Shown here: positions 1 to 8,584 of the stretch, in pieces
How positions within the stretch are numbered: the first letter of the stretch is position 1
How the letters are laid out: the number at the start of each line of letters is the position of its first letter
NCBI GenBank assembly: GCA_964246985.1
Contig: CAXTSE010000007.1
Span: 1 to 64,000 of the forward strand
Direction: 5' to 3'
DNA length: 64,000 nt
Origin: CAXTSE01 sp964246985
GTDB taxonomy: Bacteria; Actinomycetota; Actinomycetes; Actinomycetales; Microbacteriaceae
Made by a program: the position numbers and the translations under genes
The notes under the pieces: model-generated
Database searches by the model: none
Told to the model about the DNA's origin: nothing
The model's input: only the letters and a program-made list of their open reading frames with translations

Positions 1-965
1 ACATGGGGTCGCTGCCGCACATCTCGATCGCGGGCGCCATCGCGACCGCCACCCATGGCTCGGGTGATCGAAACGGCGTGCTGACCACCGCCGTGCGCGC
101 CCTCGAGTACGCGGATGCCGCGGGCGACCTGCGCAGCCTGCGGCAGGGCGATCCCGACTTCGCCGCCGTCGCGGTCGGATTGGGCGCGTCCGGCATCGTC
201 GTACGCGTCACGCTCGCGATCGAGCCCTCCTTTCGCGTGCGGCAGGACGTCTACCGCGGGCTCACGTGGGACGCCGGATTCGAGCAGTTCGACGAGATCA
301 CGAGCGCGGGCTACAGCGTGAGCGTGTTCACGGTGTGGGACGACGACTTCGGGCAGCTGTGGGTCAAGACCCGGCTGGAGTCCGACCACGACTCGGTGCC
401 CGACGCGATCGCCGGCGCCGTGCGCGACCTGGTCTCGGCCGACAAGATCGGCGACTCCTTCGCCGAGAACCTGACCACTCAGGGCGGCGTGCCTGGTCCA
501 TGGTCCGAGCGCCTGCCGCACTTCCGCCTCGACTCGACGCCGAGCAACGGCGACGAGCTGCAGACCGAGTACTTCGTCGATCGCCGCCATGCCGTCGATG
601 CGCTGCGCGCTGTGCACTCGCTCGGCGACCGCATCCGCCCGCACCTGATGGTGAGCGAGCTGCGCACCGCCGCGGCCGACGACCTGTGGCTGAGCGGGGC
701 GTACGAGCGCGACTTCCTCGCGATCCACTTCACCTGGAAGAACGAGCCGGATGCGGTCAGCGCCCTTCTGCCCGACCTGCAGTCCGCGCTGGCCGACTTC
801 GACGCCCGCCCGCACTGGGGCAAGTACCACTCGGTCGCGTCGGAGGAGATCGCCCGTGTCACCCCGCGGCTCGCCGATGCGCGCGCAGTGTTCGAGCGGC
901 TCGACCCCGAGGGCGTGTTCACCAACGCGCACCTGGAGCGCATCGGCGTGCGCGTCCCGCGCTGA
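1..965 (+). CDS. Alditol oxidase (AldO-like), N-terminus outside window
   Basis: FAD-dependent alditol oxidase / D-arabinono-1,4-lactone oxidase family. Known members oxidise polyols such as xylitol or sorbitol with oxygen to the aldose and hydrogen peroxide in the cytoplasm. The visible 320 residues hold the end of the FAD-binding domain (SLPHISIAG, ATHGSG) and the complete C-terminal substrate domain, with family stretches GVPGPWSERLPHFR, HWGKYHS and FTNAHLERIG. Streptomyces AldO is about 415-420 residues, so roughly 95-100 residues, including the flavin-linking histidine, lie upstream; the ATG at 3 is internal. It sits directly before the rhamnose isomerase promoter, in keeping with a sugar/polyol island. 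Substrate not determinable from sequence. Confidence 0.88.
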   Translation, partial: MGSLPHISIAGAIATATHGSGDRNGVLTTAVRALEYADAAGDLRSLRQGDPDFAAVAVGLGASGIVVRVTLAIEPSFRVRQDVYRGLTWDAGFEQFDEITSAGYSVSVFTVWDDDFGQLWVKTRLESDHDSVPDAIAGAVRDLVSADKIGDSFAENLTTQGGVPGPWSERLPHFRLDSTPSNGDELQTEYFVDRRHAVDALRAVHSLGDRIRPHLMVSELRTAAADDLWLSGAYERDFLAIHFTWKNEPDAVSALLPDLQSALADFDARPHWGKYHSVASEEIARVTPRLADARAVFERLDPEGVFTNAHLERIGVRVPR

Positions 966-982
966 GCCGGAGCAGCCGACCG

Positions 983-1027
983 TTGCAGGCGGCCGCGCCC
1001 CGCACTACTCTCGGTTGAAACGATTCA
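983..1027 (+). promoter_or_regulatory. rhaI promoter with LacI-type operator
   Basis: A -35 TTGCAG (983-988) and -10 TACTCT (1006-1011) are separated by 17 nt. Just downstream, TGAAACGATTCA (1016-1027) is a near-perfect palindrome with a central CG, the form typical of LacI-family operators. It would cover the transcription start, so it is probably a repressor site for the LacI protein at 5279-6301. The role is inferred. Confidence 0.6.
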
Positions 1028-1055
1028 TCCGGCAACGACGCCCAGAGGACGCACC

Positions 1056-2222
1056 ATGACAACCTTCGCCTCCATCGCCCCCCGCCTCGCCGAGCAGGCG
1101 ATCGAGCTGCCCTCCTGGGCGTTCGGCAACTCGGGCACCCGCTTCAAGGTGTTCGGCACGCCCGGCACCCCCCGCACCCCGCAGGAGAAGATCGCGGATG
1201 CGGCGAAGGTGCACGAGTTCACCGGCCTCGCTCCGACGGTCGCCCTCCACATCCCGTGGGACCTGGTCGACGACTTCACCGAGCTGTCCGCATTCGCGCA
1301 GGATCACGGCGTCGCCCTCGGCACCATCAACTCCAACACGTTCCAGGACGACGACTACAAGTTCGGCAGCCTGACCCACACCGATCCGGCGATCCGCCAG
1401 AAGGCCATCGACCACCACTTCGCCTGCATCGACGTCATGGACGCGACCGGCTCGCGTGACCTGAAGATCTGGCTCGCCGACGGGAGCAACTACCCCGGCC
1501 AGGCCGACATCCGCGGACGACAGGACCGTCTCGCCGACTCGCTGTCGAAGATCTACGAGCGGGTCGGCGCCGAGCAGCGGCTGGTGCTGGAGTACAAGTT
1601 CTTCGAGCCCGCGTTCTACCACACCGATGTTCCCGACTGGGGGACCAGCTACGCGCAGGTCAGCGCCCTCGGCGAGCGCGCCGTGGTCTGCCTCGACACC
1701 GGGCACCACGCGCCGGGTACCAACATCGAGTTCATCGTGATGCAGCTGCTGCGCCTAGGGAAGCTCGGGTCGTTCGACTTCAACTCGCGCTTCTACGCGG
1801 ATGACGACCTCATCGTGGGCGCGGCCGATCCGTTCCAGCTCTTCCGCATCCTGTACGAGGTCGTGCGCGGAGGCGGCTACGGCGCCGACTCGGGCGTCGC
1901 CTTCATGCTCGACCAGTGCCACAACGTCGAGGACAAGATCCCCGGCCAGATCCGCAGCGTGCTCAACGTGCAGGAGATGACGGCGCGCGCGCTGCTCGTC
2001 GACACCGACGCCCTGACCTCCGCGCAGAACGCGGGCGACGTGCTGGGCGCCAACGGCATCCTCATGGACGCGTTCTACACCGACGTGCGCGGCGACCTGG
2101 CCGCCTGGCGCGAGTCGCGCGGACTCGCGGGCGACCCGATGGCCGCCTACGCCGCAAGCGGCTACCAGGCGCAGATCGCCGCAGACCGCGTCGGCGGAGT
2201 GCAGGCCGGCTGGGGCGCCTGA
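1056..2222 (+). CDS. rhaI: L-rhamnose isomerase (RhaI type)
   Basis: Converts L-rhamnose to L-rhamnulose, the first intracellular step of rhamnose catabolism. At 388 residues it matches the Pseudomonas/actinobacterial RhaI family, a xylose-isomerase-like TIM barrel distinct from E. coli RhaA. Recognisable stretches are ALHIPWD, GTINSNTFQDDDYKFGSL, the metal/substrate region KIWLADGSNYPGQ, LEYKFFEPAFYHTD and CLDTGHHAPGTNIE, then FNSRFYADDDL. The ATG follows AGAGGA at a usual distance. It is monocistronic, with its own LacI-type operator upstream and a strong hairpin downstream, and converges on the sugar operon ending at 2325. Its product feeds rhamnulokinase (16517-17956). Confidence 0.93.
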   Translation: MTTFASIAPRLAEQAIELPSWAFGNSGTRFKVFGTPGTPRTPQEKIADAAKVHEFTGLAPTVALHIPWDLVDDFTELSAFAQDHGVALGTINSNTFQDDDYKFGSLTHTDPAIRQKAIDHHFACIDVMDATGSRDLKIWLADGSNYPGQADIRGRQDRLADSLSKIYERVGAEQRLVLEYKFFEPAFYHTDVPDWGTSYAQVSALGERAVVCLDTGHHAPGTNIEFIVMQLLRLGKLGSFDFNSRFYADDDLIVGAADPFQLFRILYEVVRGGGYGADSGVAFMLDQCHNVEDKIPGQIRSVLNVQEMTARALLVDTDALTSAQNAGDVLGANGILMDAFYTDVRGDLAAWRESRGLAGDPMAAYAASGYQAQIAADRVGGVQAGWGA

Positions 2223-2255
2223 CCTCCGCCGCTCCGCCGCCGCCGAGCGCGGCGT

Positions 2256-2319
2256 GTCGCACCGAGCGCGGTGGTGCGACGGGGCGCGCTCGATTGGACA
2301 CACCGCGCTCGGGTGCGAC
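2256..2319. terminator. Bidirectional hairpin between rhaI and kinase operon
   Basis: The arms 2256-2273 (GTCGCACCGAGCGCGGTG) and 2301-2319 are complementary over 18 bp with one bulged G. The left arm can instead pair locally with GGTGCGAC at 2273-2280. Lying between convergent genes, it is probably a shared terminator; there is no strong U-tract. Confidence 0.55.
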
Positions 2320-2324
2320 GCGCA

Positions 2325-3749
2325 TCACAGACGCGCGACGAGCGCCTCTCGGAACGTGCGGTAGCACTCGTCGAGCGCGGCCGTGAGCGACGGGTCGGGG
2401 TCGACGACGGTGCGTGCGCCGGTGAACCGCTCTGCGACCTCGGCGAGGGTGCCGACGCCGATCGCGGTCGCCGCCAGCACGGCGGCTCCCTGCGCGCTGC
2501 CCGCCCCCGCGGTCACGACGACGGGCCTGCCGAGAGCAGAGGCGCGGATGCGATTCCAGACCTGGCTGGCGGACGTTCCGCCCGCGACGTGATGCCGACC
2601 CAGCTCGACGCCGAGGCCGGCGAGGCGCTCCAGCCCCAGGCGCTCGACGAACGCGACCCCCTCGTAGATCGCACGGAAGCGGGCGTCCGGGTCGAGGGAG
2701 TCGAGCCCGCGACCGCCGGGCAGCTCCGATCCGTCGAGGCCGACGGCGAACCCGGCGAACGCCGACGAGGCGACCGGGAAGCGCTCGCCGGGCCGCGCGA
2801 GCGGGTACACGACGACGTCGGACACCCCGCGGGCGGCGATCGCCGCGTCGCGTGAGGCAGGGTCGACGCCGGCGGTCGAGCCCGACCGCAGCACTCCTGC
2901 CCCCGTGTTGGAGGCTCCGCCCGGCCAGAAGAGGCCGTCGGGTGAGACGTGCGAGTAGATCCCCGCCGAGGCGTCGACGACGTCGCGGGCGGCGACCGCC
3001 TTGAGGACGAGCGTCGTGCCGAGCACTCCGACCGAGTCGCCCGCGGCGACCGCTCCCGTGGCCAGCTGCCCCGTCGACCCGTCGGTCATGCCCGAGACGA
3101 TCGCGATGCCCGCCGGCAGACCGAGCGCCGCCGCATCCGCCACCTCGCCGATGACCCGACCGGGCGCCACCAGCTCGGGCAGGTGCTCGCGCGGCAGGTC
3201 GACGACGGCCAGCGCGTCGAGATCCCAGGTCGCGGCAACCGGATCGATGCCGCTCTTCAGCGCGTGGGAGGTGTCCGACGGCAGCAGCCGGCCGGCGAGG
3301 GCGGCCGCGACGACGTCGGGGGTGAAGACGTACCGGTCGGCGGGAGCGGCGTGGTGCATCCAGGCGGCGCGCGCGAGGGCGACCGACGGGCGGATGCCGA
3401 GGCCGGCCTCTGCGAGAACGTGCAGCTCCGCGGTGCCGCGCGGATCGTCGTAGAGCACGGCGTCGCCGACCGGATGCCCCGCCGAGTCGACCGGCACGAC
3501 GGTGCCCGAGGTGCCCGTGATCGAGAGTGCGCGGATGCCGGCGGCGCGCGATCCGAGGTCCAGTGCGACGGCGGCGATCAGCTCGCGCACCAGCCGACCG
3601 TGCAGGGCGGGCTGCGTGCGCGAGCCGTCCCGCGACGGCGACACCCCGAGCCCCGCGCGCCGCTCGGCGAGCACGGTGCCGGTCTCGGCATCGACCGCCA
3701 CGACCCGCACGTCGGCGGTCGCCAGGTCGACGCCCAGCACGATCGTCAC
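2325..3749 (-). CDS. FGGY-family carbohydrate kinase (ketose kinase)
   Basis: ATP-dependent sugar kinase of the FGGY family, 474 residues. The N-terminal actin-like fold starts VLGVDLATADVR; the second domain has SGMTDGSTGQ, the phosphate-binding GVLGTTLVLK and the adenosine-region stretch HVAGGTSASQVWNRI. The GTGTTL-type loop resembles D-ribulokinase/xylulokinase-like members more than rhamnulokinase, and a separate RhaB is at 16517. The start is GTG at 3749; upstream in-frame codons overlap the preceding HAD gene, so this start is favoured. It is the last gene of the ten-gene sugar operon, 25 nt after the HAD gene. It likely makes the ketose phosphate for the class II aldolase encoded upstream. 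The exact substrate is unknown. Confidence 0.85.
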   Translation of the reverse strand: MTIVLGVDLATADVRVVAVDAETGTVLAERRAGLGVSPSRDGSRTQPALHGRLVRELIAAVALDLGSRAAGIRALSITGTSGTVVPVDSAGHPVGDAVLYDDPRGTAELHVLAEAGLGIRPSVALARAAWMHHAAPADRYVFTPDVVAAALAGRLLPSDTSHALKSGIDPVAATWDLDALAVVDLPREHLPELVAPGRVIGEVADAAALGLPAGIAIVSGMTDGSTGQLATGAVAAGDSVGVLGTTLVLKAVAARDVVDASAGIYSHVSPDGLFWPGGASNTGAGVLRSGSTAGVDPASRDAAIAARGVSDVVVYPLARPGERFPVASSAFAGFAVGLDGSELPGGRGLDSLDPDARFRAIYEGVAFVERLGLERLAGLGVELGRHHVAGGTSASQVWNRIRASALGRPVVVTAGAGSAQGAAVLAATAIGVGTLAEVAERFTGARTVVDPDPSLTAALDECYRTFREALVARL

Positions 3750-3774
3750 GGCAGCACCGTCACGGACAGCACCC

Positions 3775-4461
3775 TCAGGACCCGAACAGGTCGAACAGCC
3801 GGGGCGCGAGTCCGTCGAGCCGGGCGACGGCGAGGTCGGGCTCGGCCAGCTGGTCGGGCGTCGGGTGGTCGGGCGCCTCGCCACGCAGCACCCACACCGT
3901 GCGGAGGCCGAGGGCCTTCGCCGGACGCACGTCGGTGTCGAGCCGGTTGCCGATGTGGACGGCCTCCTCGGGGAGGACCCCCGCCCGGTCGAGCGCCCAG
4001 TGGAACAGCTCGGGCGACGGCTTCTCGTGCCCGACCACGGCCGAGACGCCCCACACGTCGATGAAGGGGGCGACGCCGTCGCGCTCGAGCGCCCGGATCA
4101 CCGACTCCTCCTGGTTGGCGAGGATGCCCACCCGCACCCGCCCGTCGAGCGCGCGGAGGAACGGGAGCACGTCGTCGTACATCGTGCCCGCGGGATGCAC
4201 CCAGTGCGTGCGCGTGCGATCGTGCAGCTCGCCCCGCCGACCCCGGTCGCCGAGGAAGCGCTCGGCGAGAGCCCCGCGCAGCGAGGCACCCTGAGCGGCG
4301 CGGCTGTCGTCGTACAGGCGCCGGAACTCGACGCGATCGACAGGTGCCGCTCCGGCTTCCGCGCGCAGCTCGTCGAGCGCGGTCAGCACCGCGGCGACGA
4401 AGTTCTCGTCGTCGTAGATGGGGCCGCCGACGTCGCAGAAGACGGCGCGCAGCTCGGACAT
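3775..4461 (-). CDS. HAD-superfamily hydrolase
   Basis: A 228-residue haloacid-dehalogenase-fold protein. Motif I reads FCDVGGP: the nucleophilic Asp10 is present, but the second Asp of the usual DxD is Gly12, so the normal phosphatase acid/base is missing. Motif II is probably GILANQ, the lysine motif is GHEKPSPELF, and motif IV is IGNRLDTD. It may act on a phosphorylated or other small metabolite, but with Gly12 phosphatase activity is doubtful. The ATG overlaps the stop of the aldolase gene by one base (TGATG), showing translational coupling inside the sugar operon. Its role in the pathway is unknown. Confidence 0.8.
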   Translation of the reverse strand: MSELRAVFCDVGGPIYDDENFVAAVLTALDELRAEAGAAPVDRVEFRRLYDDSRAAQGASLRGALAERFLGDRGRRGELHDRTRTHWVHPAGTMYDDVLPFLRALDGRVRVGILANQEESVIRALERDGVAPFIDVWGVSAVVGHEKPSPELFHWALDRAGVLPEEAVHIGNRLDTDVRPAKALGLRTVWVLRGEAPDHPTPDQLAEPDLAVARLDGLAPRLFDLFGS

Positions 4462-5234
4462 CAGGCCGTGCCCGCCAGGTTCTTGCGACGCTCGGCCATG
4501 TCTGTGCGCTCGAAGTAGTGGGCGACCGCGTCGTCGCCCAGACCGCGGACCCCGCCGATCGAGAGCGCCTGCAGCCGGGTGCGCGCACCCTTCACGGTCA
4601 TGAGGGTCACGGCCTCGGCCGCGGAGGCGCTGCCCGCGATCGCGACCATGCCGTGGTTGCCGAGCAGCACCACCGAGGGCAGCTCGCCGCGCTCGGCGAC
4701 GTAGCCGCGCAGCCGGTCGAGGAACAGGCGCCCGAGGTCGATGCCCGGCGCGGCATACGGCACGAACAGCGGGATGCCGATGACGACAGCCTCGTCGGAG
4801 TAGACGAACTCGGCGAAGGCCGTCTCGGCATGGATGCTCGCGACGAGCCCCAGCACTGCGGTCGGGTGCGTGTGGGCGACGAAGGCCGTCGGTCGCACGG
4901 ACTGGACTGCAGCGTGCACCAGCGTCTCGATCGAGCCGCGCCGCCGCACCCCGCCGTGCTCCCCGGCATCGAGGAGGGTGGTGAGGTGCTCCTGCGTGGA
5001 GTCCGGGTCGTCCATGAGGGCGATGAGCGGCTCGACGTCCGTGACCACGAAGTCGTCGCGCGTCGTGGACTGGAGGTATGCGCCCGATGCCTTGACCGCG
5101 ATCCGCCCGTCGTCGAGGCGCTGCGAGGTGTTGCCCTCGGCGAGGATGACGAGGTCCTTGGCCGGCTCGCCGAGCGACAGCGAGAGCGCGATGAGCTCGT
5201 CGCTGACGAGCTCGGGGTTCCAGGTGGTGGCCAT
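4461..5234 (-). CDS. Class II aldolase/adducin-family protein
   Basis: A zinc-dependent class II aldolase-fold protein of 257 residues. Family members cleave ketose-1-phosphates (fuculose-1-P, rhamnulose-1-P) or epimerise ribulose-5-P. Visible motifs are the phosphate-binding AEGNTS near residue 34, KASGAYL, the zinc pair in AHTHPTA, and LLGNHGM providing a further histidine. It is a single domain, unlike the bifunctional RhaEW at 14471, and is distinct from it in sequence. Flanked by a LacI regulator and a HAD protein/FGGY kinase, it probably cleaves the phosphate ester made by that kinase to DHAP plus an aldehyde. The ATG at 5234 begins MATTWNPELV and is preceded by purine-rich sequence. 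Confidence 0.85.
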   Translation of the reverse strand: MATTWNPELVSDELIALSLSLGEPAKDLVILAEGNTSQRLDDGRIAVKASGAYLQSTTRDDFVVTDVEPLIALMDDPDSTQEHLTTLLDAGEHGGVRRRGSIETLVHAAVQSVRPTAFVAHTHPTAVLGLVASIHAETAFAEFVYSDEAVVIGIPLFVPYAAPGIDLGRLFLDRLRGYVAERGELPSVVLLGNHGMVAIAGSASAAEAVTLMTVKGARTRLQALSIGGVRGLGDDAVAHYFERTDMAERRKNLAGTA

Positions 5235-5278
5235 GGGGGCTTCCTTCGGTCGGGGTGCGGGCGCCGGTGCTGCGGCGA

Positions 5279-6301
5279 TCAGCGGGACACCGCGGCGAGG
5301 CGCGGGACCGTGGTGGACGAGCGCACGACGAGCTCGGGCACGAGCAGCTCCTGCCGGTGCAGGTGCGACTCGCCTTGATCGATCTCGTCGAGCAGCAGGC
5401 GCACCGCCCGTCTGCCGAGATCCTCGCGGGACTGCCGCACGGTCGTGAGCGGCACCATCGAGGCCTCGAGCAGCGCGAGGTCGTCGAAGCCGATGATCGA
5501 GACCTCGTCGGGGACGCGGATGCCGGCGCGGGCCAGCTCGAGCATCACGCCGAGTGCGATGAGGTCGTTGCCGCACATGACGGCCGTCGGCAGCTGGTCG
5601 CGCGGCAGGGCCGCCAGGCGCGCTCCGACCTCTCGGCCGTCGGCGATGCTCCACGACGCGGTGACGAACTGCCGGGCACGGATGCCCGCGGAGCCGACAG
5701 CGAGGGCGAATCCGTCGTGCCGTCGATCGACCTGAGCGGTCGTGCCGAGGTTGCCGACGAAGGCGATGTCGCGGTGGCCGAGCGCCATCAGATGCTCCCC
5801 GGCGAGTCGACCGCCGGTGACGTCGTCGGTCTTGACCCAGCACCGTTCGGACTGCTCCGACACCCGGTCGACGTAGACCAGGGGGATGTCGCGCGCGTCG
5901 AGCCTGTCGAGGGCCGTGTCGTCGAGGTGCACGGGCGCGATCATGATGCCGTGCACGCGCTGCTGCACGAGCACATCCAGGTTGTCCTGCTCGCGGCCGG
6001 CGTCCTCGCCGTTGTGGATCATGACGACGCCGACGCCGAGCGACTTGGCCTCCGCCTCGGCCCCCAGCGCGACGTCGACGAAGAACGGGTTCGCCAGGTC
6101 GGCGAGGGCCAGGCCCAGCGTGCGCTGTCGGCCGGCCGGGAACCGGCGGGCGCGCTGCGACGGGGTGAAGCCGAGATCCGCGATCGCCGCGAGCACTCGC
6201 TCGCGCAGCTCTGCCCCGACATAGCCGGGTCGGTTCAGGACGTTGCTGACCGTTCCCGCCGAGACGCCCGCCTGGCGCGCGACGTCGTGGATCGTCGCCA
6301 T
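5279..6301 (-). CDS. LacI-family transcriptional regulator
   Basis: A 340-residue LacI/GalR repressor. The N-terminal helix-turn-helix (TIHDVARQAGVSAGTVSNVL) and hinge helix are followed by a periplasmic-binding-protein-like effector domain ending in FDDLALLEASMVPLTTVRQ. It lies inside the sugar operon, between rhaS (112 nt upstream) and the aldolase (44 nt downstream). It is therefore probably induced with the pathway it controls. TGAAACGATTCA before rhaI (1016-1027) and the AAACG-n5-CGTTT element before rhaEW (14381-14395) are candidate operators. The effector is unknown; a rhamnose-pathway sugar or sugar phosphate is expected. Confidence 0.92.
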   Translation of the reverse strand: MATIHDVARQAGVSAGTVSNVLNRPGYVGAELRERVLAAIADLGFTPSQRARRFPAGRQRTLGLALADLANPFFVDVALGAEAEAKSLGVGVVMIHNGEDAGREQDNLDVLVQQRVHGIMIAPVHLDDTALDRLDARDIPLVYVDRVSEQSERCWVKTDDVTGGRLAGEHLMALGHRDIAFVGNLGTTAQVDRRHDGFALAVGSAGIRARQFVTASWSIADGREVGARLAALPRDQLPTAVMCGNDLIALGVMLELARAGIRVPDEVSIIGFDDLALLEASMVPLTTVRQSREDLGRRAVRLLLDEIDQGESHLHRQELLVPELVVRSSTTVPRLAAVSR

Positions 6302-6413
6302 CGCCGGCTCCTCTCGCGTCTCGCGGTGCCGCGTCGCGCGGCGGATGATCGGGGCTGATGGCCGGGGCCCGCGCCGTATGACGCAGGCCCCAGCACTTCA
6401 GGTGATGCTCGGA

Positions 6414-7457
6414 CTAGAAGGCGAAGTCGCCGACGTTGTCCTTGTCGAACACGAACAGCGGTCCGAGGACGATCTCGCCGTCGGCGCCCACGGTGTAGTC
6501 GCCGAGCTTGCCGGCGGTGAAGGTGTCACCCTCCTCGCCGGTGATGGTGCCGTCGATCAGGGCCTGCGCCGCGTACGAGGCGAGGTAGCCCAGGTCCTCC
6601 GGGTTCCAGAGGCCGAACTTCTCGACGACTCCGCTGTTCACGTAGTCCGCCATCTCGCTCGGCAGGCCGAGGCCGGTGACCCAGACCTTGCCCTGGTACT
6701 CGGGGGTGTCGGAGAGGTAGTGCGCGGCCTCCTTGACCGACACGGTGTCGGGCGCGATGATCGCGTCCAGGTCCGGGATGGACTGCATGAGGCCCTGGGC
6801 CTCCTGGTAGGCCTTCTCGTCGACGTCGTCGCCGTATGCCGTCTTGGCGATGGTGATCTCCGGGTGGTCGGCCTCGATGATCGACGTCATGCTGTCGAGC
6901 CATGCGTTGAGGTTGGCCGCGTTCGCGCCGCCCGACAGGAAGGCGATGGTGCCGCCGTCCGGTCCGAGGTGCTCCGAGACCAGGTCGACGAGACCCTGGC
7001 CGATGCCGTCGACGGTCGCCTGGTTGACGAAGACGTCGCGGCAGTCGGTGTCGGTGTCGAACGCGACGACCTTGATGCCGGCGTCCTGTGCGGCGCCGAG
7101 GTCGTTGCAGACGGCTGCGGGGTCGTTCGCCGCGATGACGATGGCCTTCTGGCCGGTCTGGATCGCGGTCTGGATGAACGGCACCTGGTCGGCCGAGCCG
7201 GTCGCGGTCGGGCCGGCCTCGGTGAAGTCGAGCCCGATCTCCTCGGCGGCCTCCTTGGCGCCCTTGTCGGATGCCTCGAAGTACTTGTTGCCGAGGCTCT
7301 TGGGGATGACGGTGACGCTTCCGGCGCCGTCTCCGCCGTCGCCGCCGCCGTCTCCCGGCGTCGCGGCGGCACAGCCTGCGAGCAGCATCGCCGATGCGGC
7401 GACGGCGACCGCGGCGGTTGCCATGCGACGCGAGGTCTTGGTGTGTGTGAACCTCAT
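6414..7457 (-). CDS. rhaS: Rhamnose ABC transporter substrate-binding lipoprotein
   Basis: A periplasmic-binding-protein type 1 sugar receptor, 347 residues, lipid-anchored. The signal peptide ends in lipobox LLAGC with Cys29, followed by a Gly/Asp-rich linker and the mature domain starting VTVIPKSLGNKYFEAS. Stretches such as SADQVPFIQTAI, IVIAANDPAAVCNDL, FNQAT-like VNQATVDGIGQG, VTGLGLPSEM and FGLWNPEDLGYLA match the RhaS subfamily known from rhizobia. It delivers L-rhamnose (or a related deoxysugar) to the RhaPQ permeases. It follows both permease genes by 53 nt and is the fourth importer component in the operon. Confidence 0.9.
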   Translation of the reverse strand: MRFTHTKTSRRMATAAVAVAASAMLLAGCAAATPGDGGGDGGDGAGSVTVIPKSLGNKYFEASDKGAKEAAEEIGLDFTEAGPTATGSADQVPFIQTAIQTGQKAIVIAANDPAAVCNDLGAAQDAGIKVVAFDTDTDCRDVFVNQATVDGIGQGLVDLVSEHLGPDGGTIAFLSGGANAANLNAWLDSMTSIIEADHPEITIAKTAYGDDVDEKAYQEAQGLMQSIPDLDAIIAPDTVSVKEAAHYLSDTPEYQGKVWVTGLGLPSEMADYVNSGVVEKFGLWNPEDLGYLASYAAQALIDGTITGEEGDTFTAGKLGDYTVGADGEIVLGPLFVFDKDNVGDFAF

Positions 7458-7510
7458 TGTTCTGCCTTCCTGTTGATCTCTTGGTGCAGTGGTTGGTGGG
7501 TGGTGGTGCG

Positions 7511-8584
7511 TCAGGCGCCTACCGCGATGGCGGAGGCCTTCGACCGGCGTCGGCGCGAGATGAATCCAGCGACACTCGCGACGACGACGGAGAAGATGAG
7601 GGCAGCACCGGTGACGATGCTGATGGTGTCGGAACCGATTCCGGCGAGCTGCAGGGTCTTGTTGAGGGCCGCGATGAGCAGACCGCCGGCGAGGGCACCC
7701 AGGAGCGTCCCGCGTCCGCCCCAGATCGACACTCCGCCGAGCACGATCGCGGTCACGACCTGCAGCTCGAAGCCCAGGCCGTTGGTGCCGATCGCGTTGC
7801 TGTACTGGAGCGTGTAGTAGACACCGGTCGCGGATGCGACGAGCCCGCTGAGCACGAACAGGATCAGCCGGGTGCGGTTCACCCGCACTCCCGAGAAGGC
7901 CGCGTTCTCGGGGCTCAGCCCGATGGCGAAGACCCCGCGGCCGAACGGCGTGAAGTGCAGCAGGATGGCGAACGCGACGGCCAGCAGCACGATGACGACG
8001 GTGACCGCCGGCAGCGGGGCGCCGGGGAACGGCGCGGCGGTGATGGGTCCGGTCACCTCGCGGGGGAAGCCCGTGATCGCGGTGGTGCCGAGCAGTCCGA
8101 CGGCGATGCCGCGGAAGAGCGCCAGCGTGCCGATCGTGACGGCCAGGCTCGGAAGTCCGATGATCGTGACGAGCACGCCGTTCAGCACGCCGACCAGGCC
8201 GCCGCCGACGACCGCGATGATCGCGGCGACCGGGATGGGCACGCCGACCGAGAACAGCAGGCCGAAGATCGCGCTCGAGAACCCGAGGATGCTGCCCACC
8301 GACAGGTCGATGTCACCGGTGATGACGATGAGCGTCACCGGCAGCAGCATGAGCAGGATCGGTGCCGAGTTCAGGATCATCGTCAGGAACGTGTAGTCGT
8401 CGGCGAAGTACGGCACGGTCGTCCACGCGAAGATCATGAGGAGCACGATCGCGACGATGATCGCGGTCTCGGTGCGCAGCAGCAGCCGGCGCCACAGCGG
8501 GCGTCCGAAGCGCTGGTAGCGGGCGGCCGCGGCATCCGCCTCGACGCTCGCCACCGCGCGGGTGGCCATGCTCGGGTTGCTCAT
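7511..8584 (-). CDS. rhaQ: Rhamnose-type ABC transporter permease 2
   Basis: An integral membrane permease of the ribose/rhamnose ABC family, 357 residues with about nine to ten hydrophobic segments. It carries the typical ITGDIDLSVGSILG and the cytoplasmic region GRGVFAIGLSPENAAFSGV that contacts the ATPase. The start is ATG at 8584 (MSNPSMATRAV), overlapping the stop of the upstream permease by 4 bases (ATGA). A hydrophilic N-terminal tail of about 30 residues precedes the first membrane segment. It pairs with the product of 8581-9609 to form the channel for sugar delivered by RhaS. Assignment as RhaQ rather than RhaP rests on gene order. Confidence 0.87.
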   Translation of the reverse strand: MSNPSMATRAVASVEADAAAARYQRFGRPLWRRLLLRTETAIIVAIVLLMIFAWTTVPYFADDYTFLTMILNSAPILLMLLPVTLIVITGDIDLSVGSILGFSSAIFGLLFSVGVPIPVAAIIAVVGGGLVGVLNGVLVTIIGLPSLAVTIGTLALFRGIAVGLLGTTAITGFPREVTGPITAAPFPGAPLPAVTVVIVLLAVAFAILLHFTPFGRGVFAIGLSPENAAFSGVRVNRTRLILFVLSGLVASATGVYYTLQYSNAIGTNGLGFELQVVTAIVLGGVSIWGGRGTLLGALAGGLLIAALNKTLQLAGIGSDTISIVTGAALIFSVVVASVAGFISRRRRSKASAIAVGA

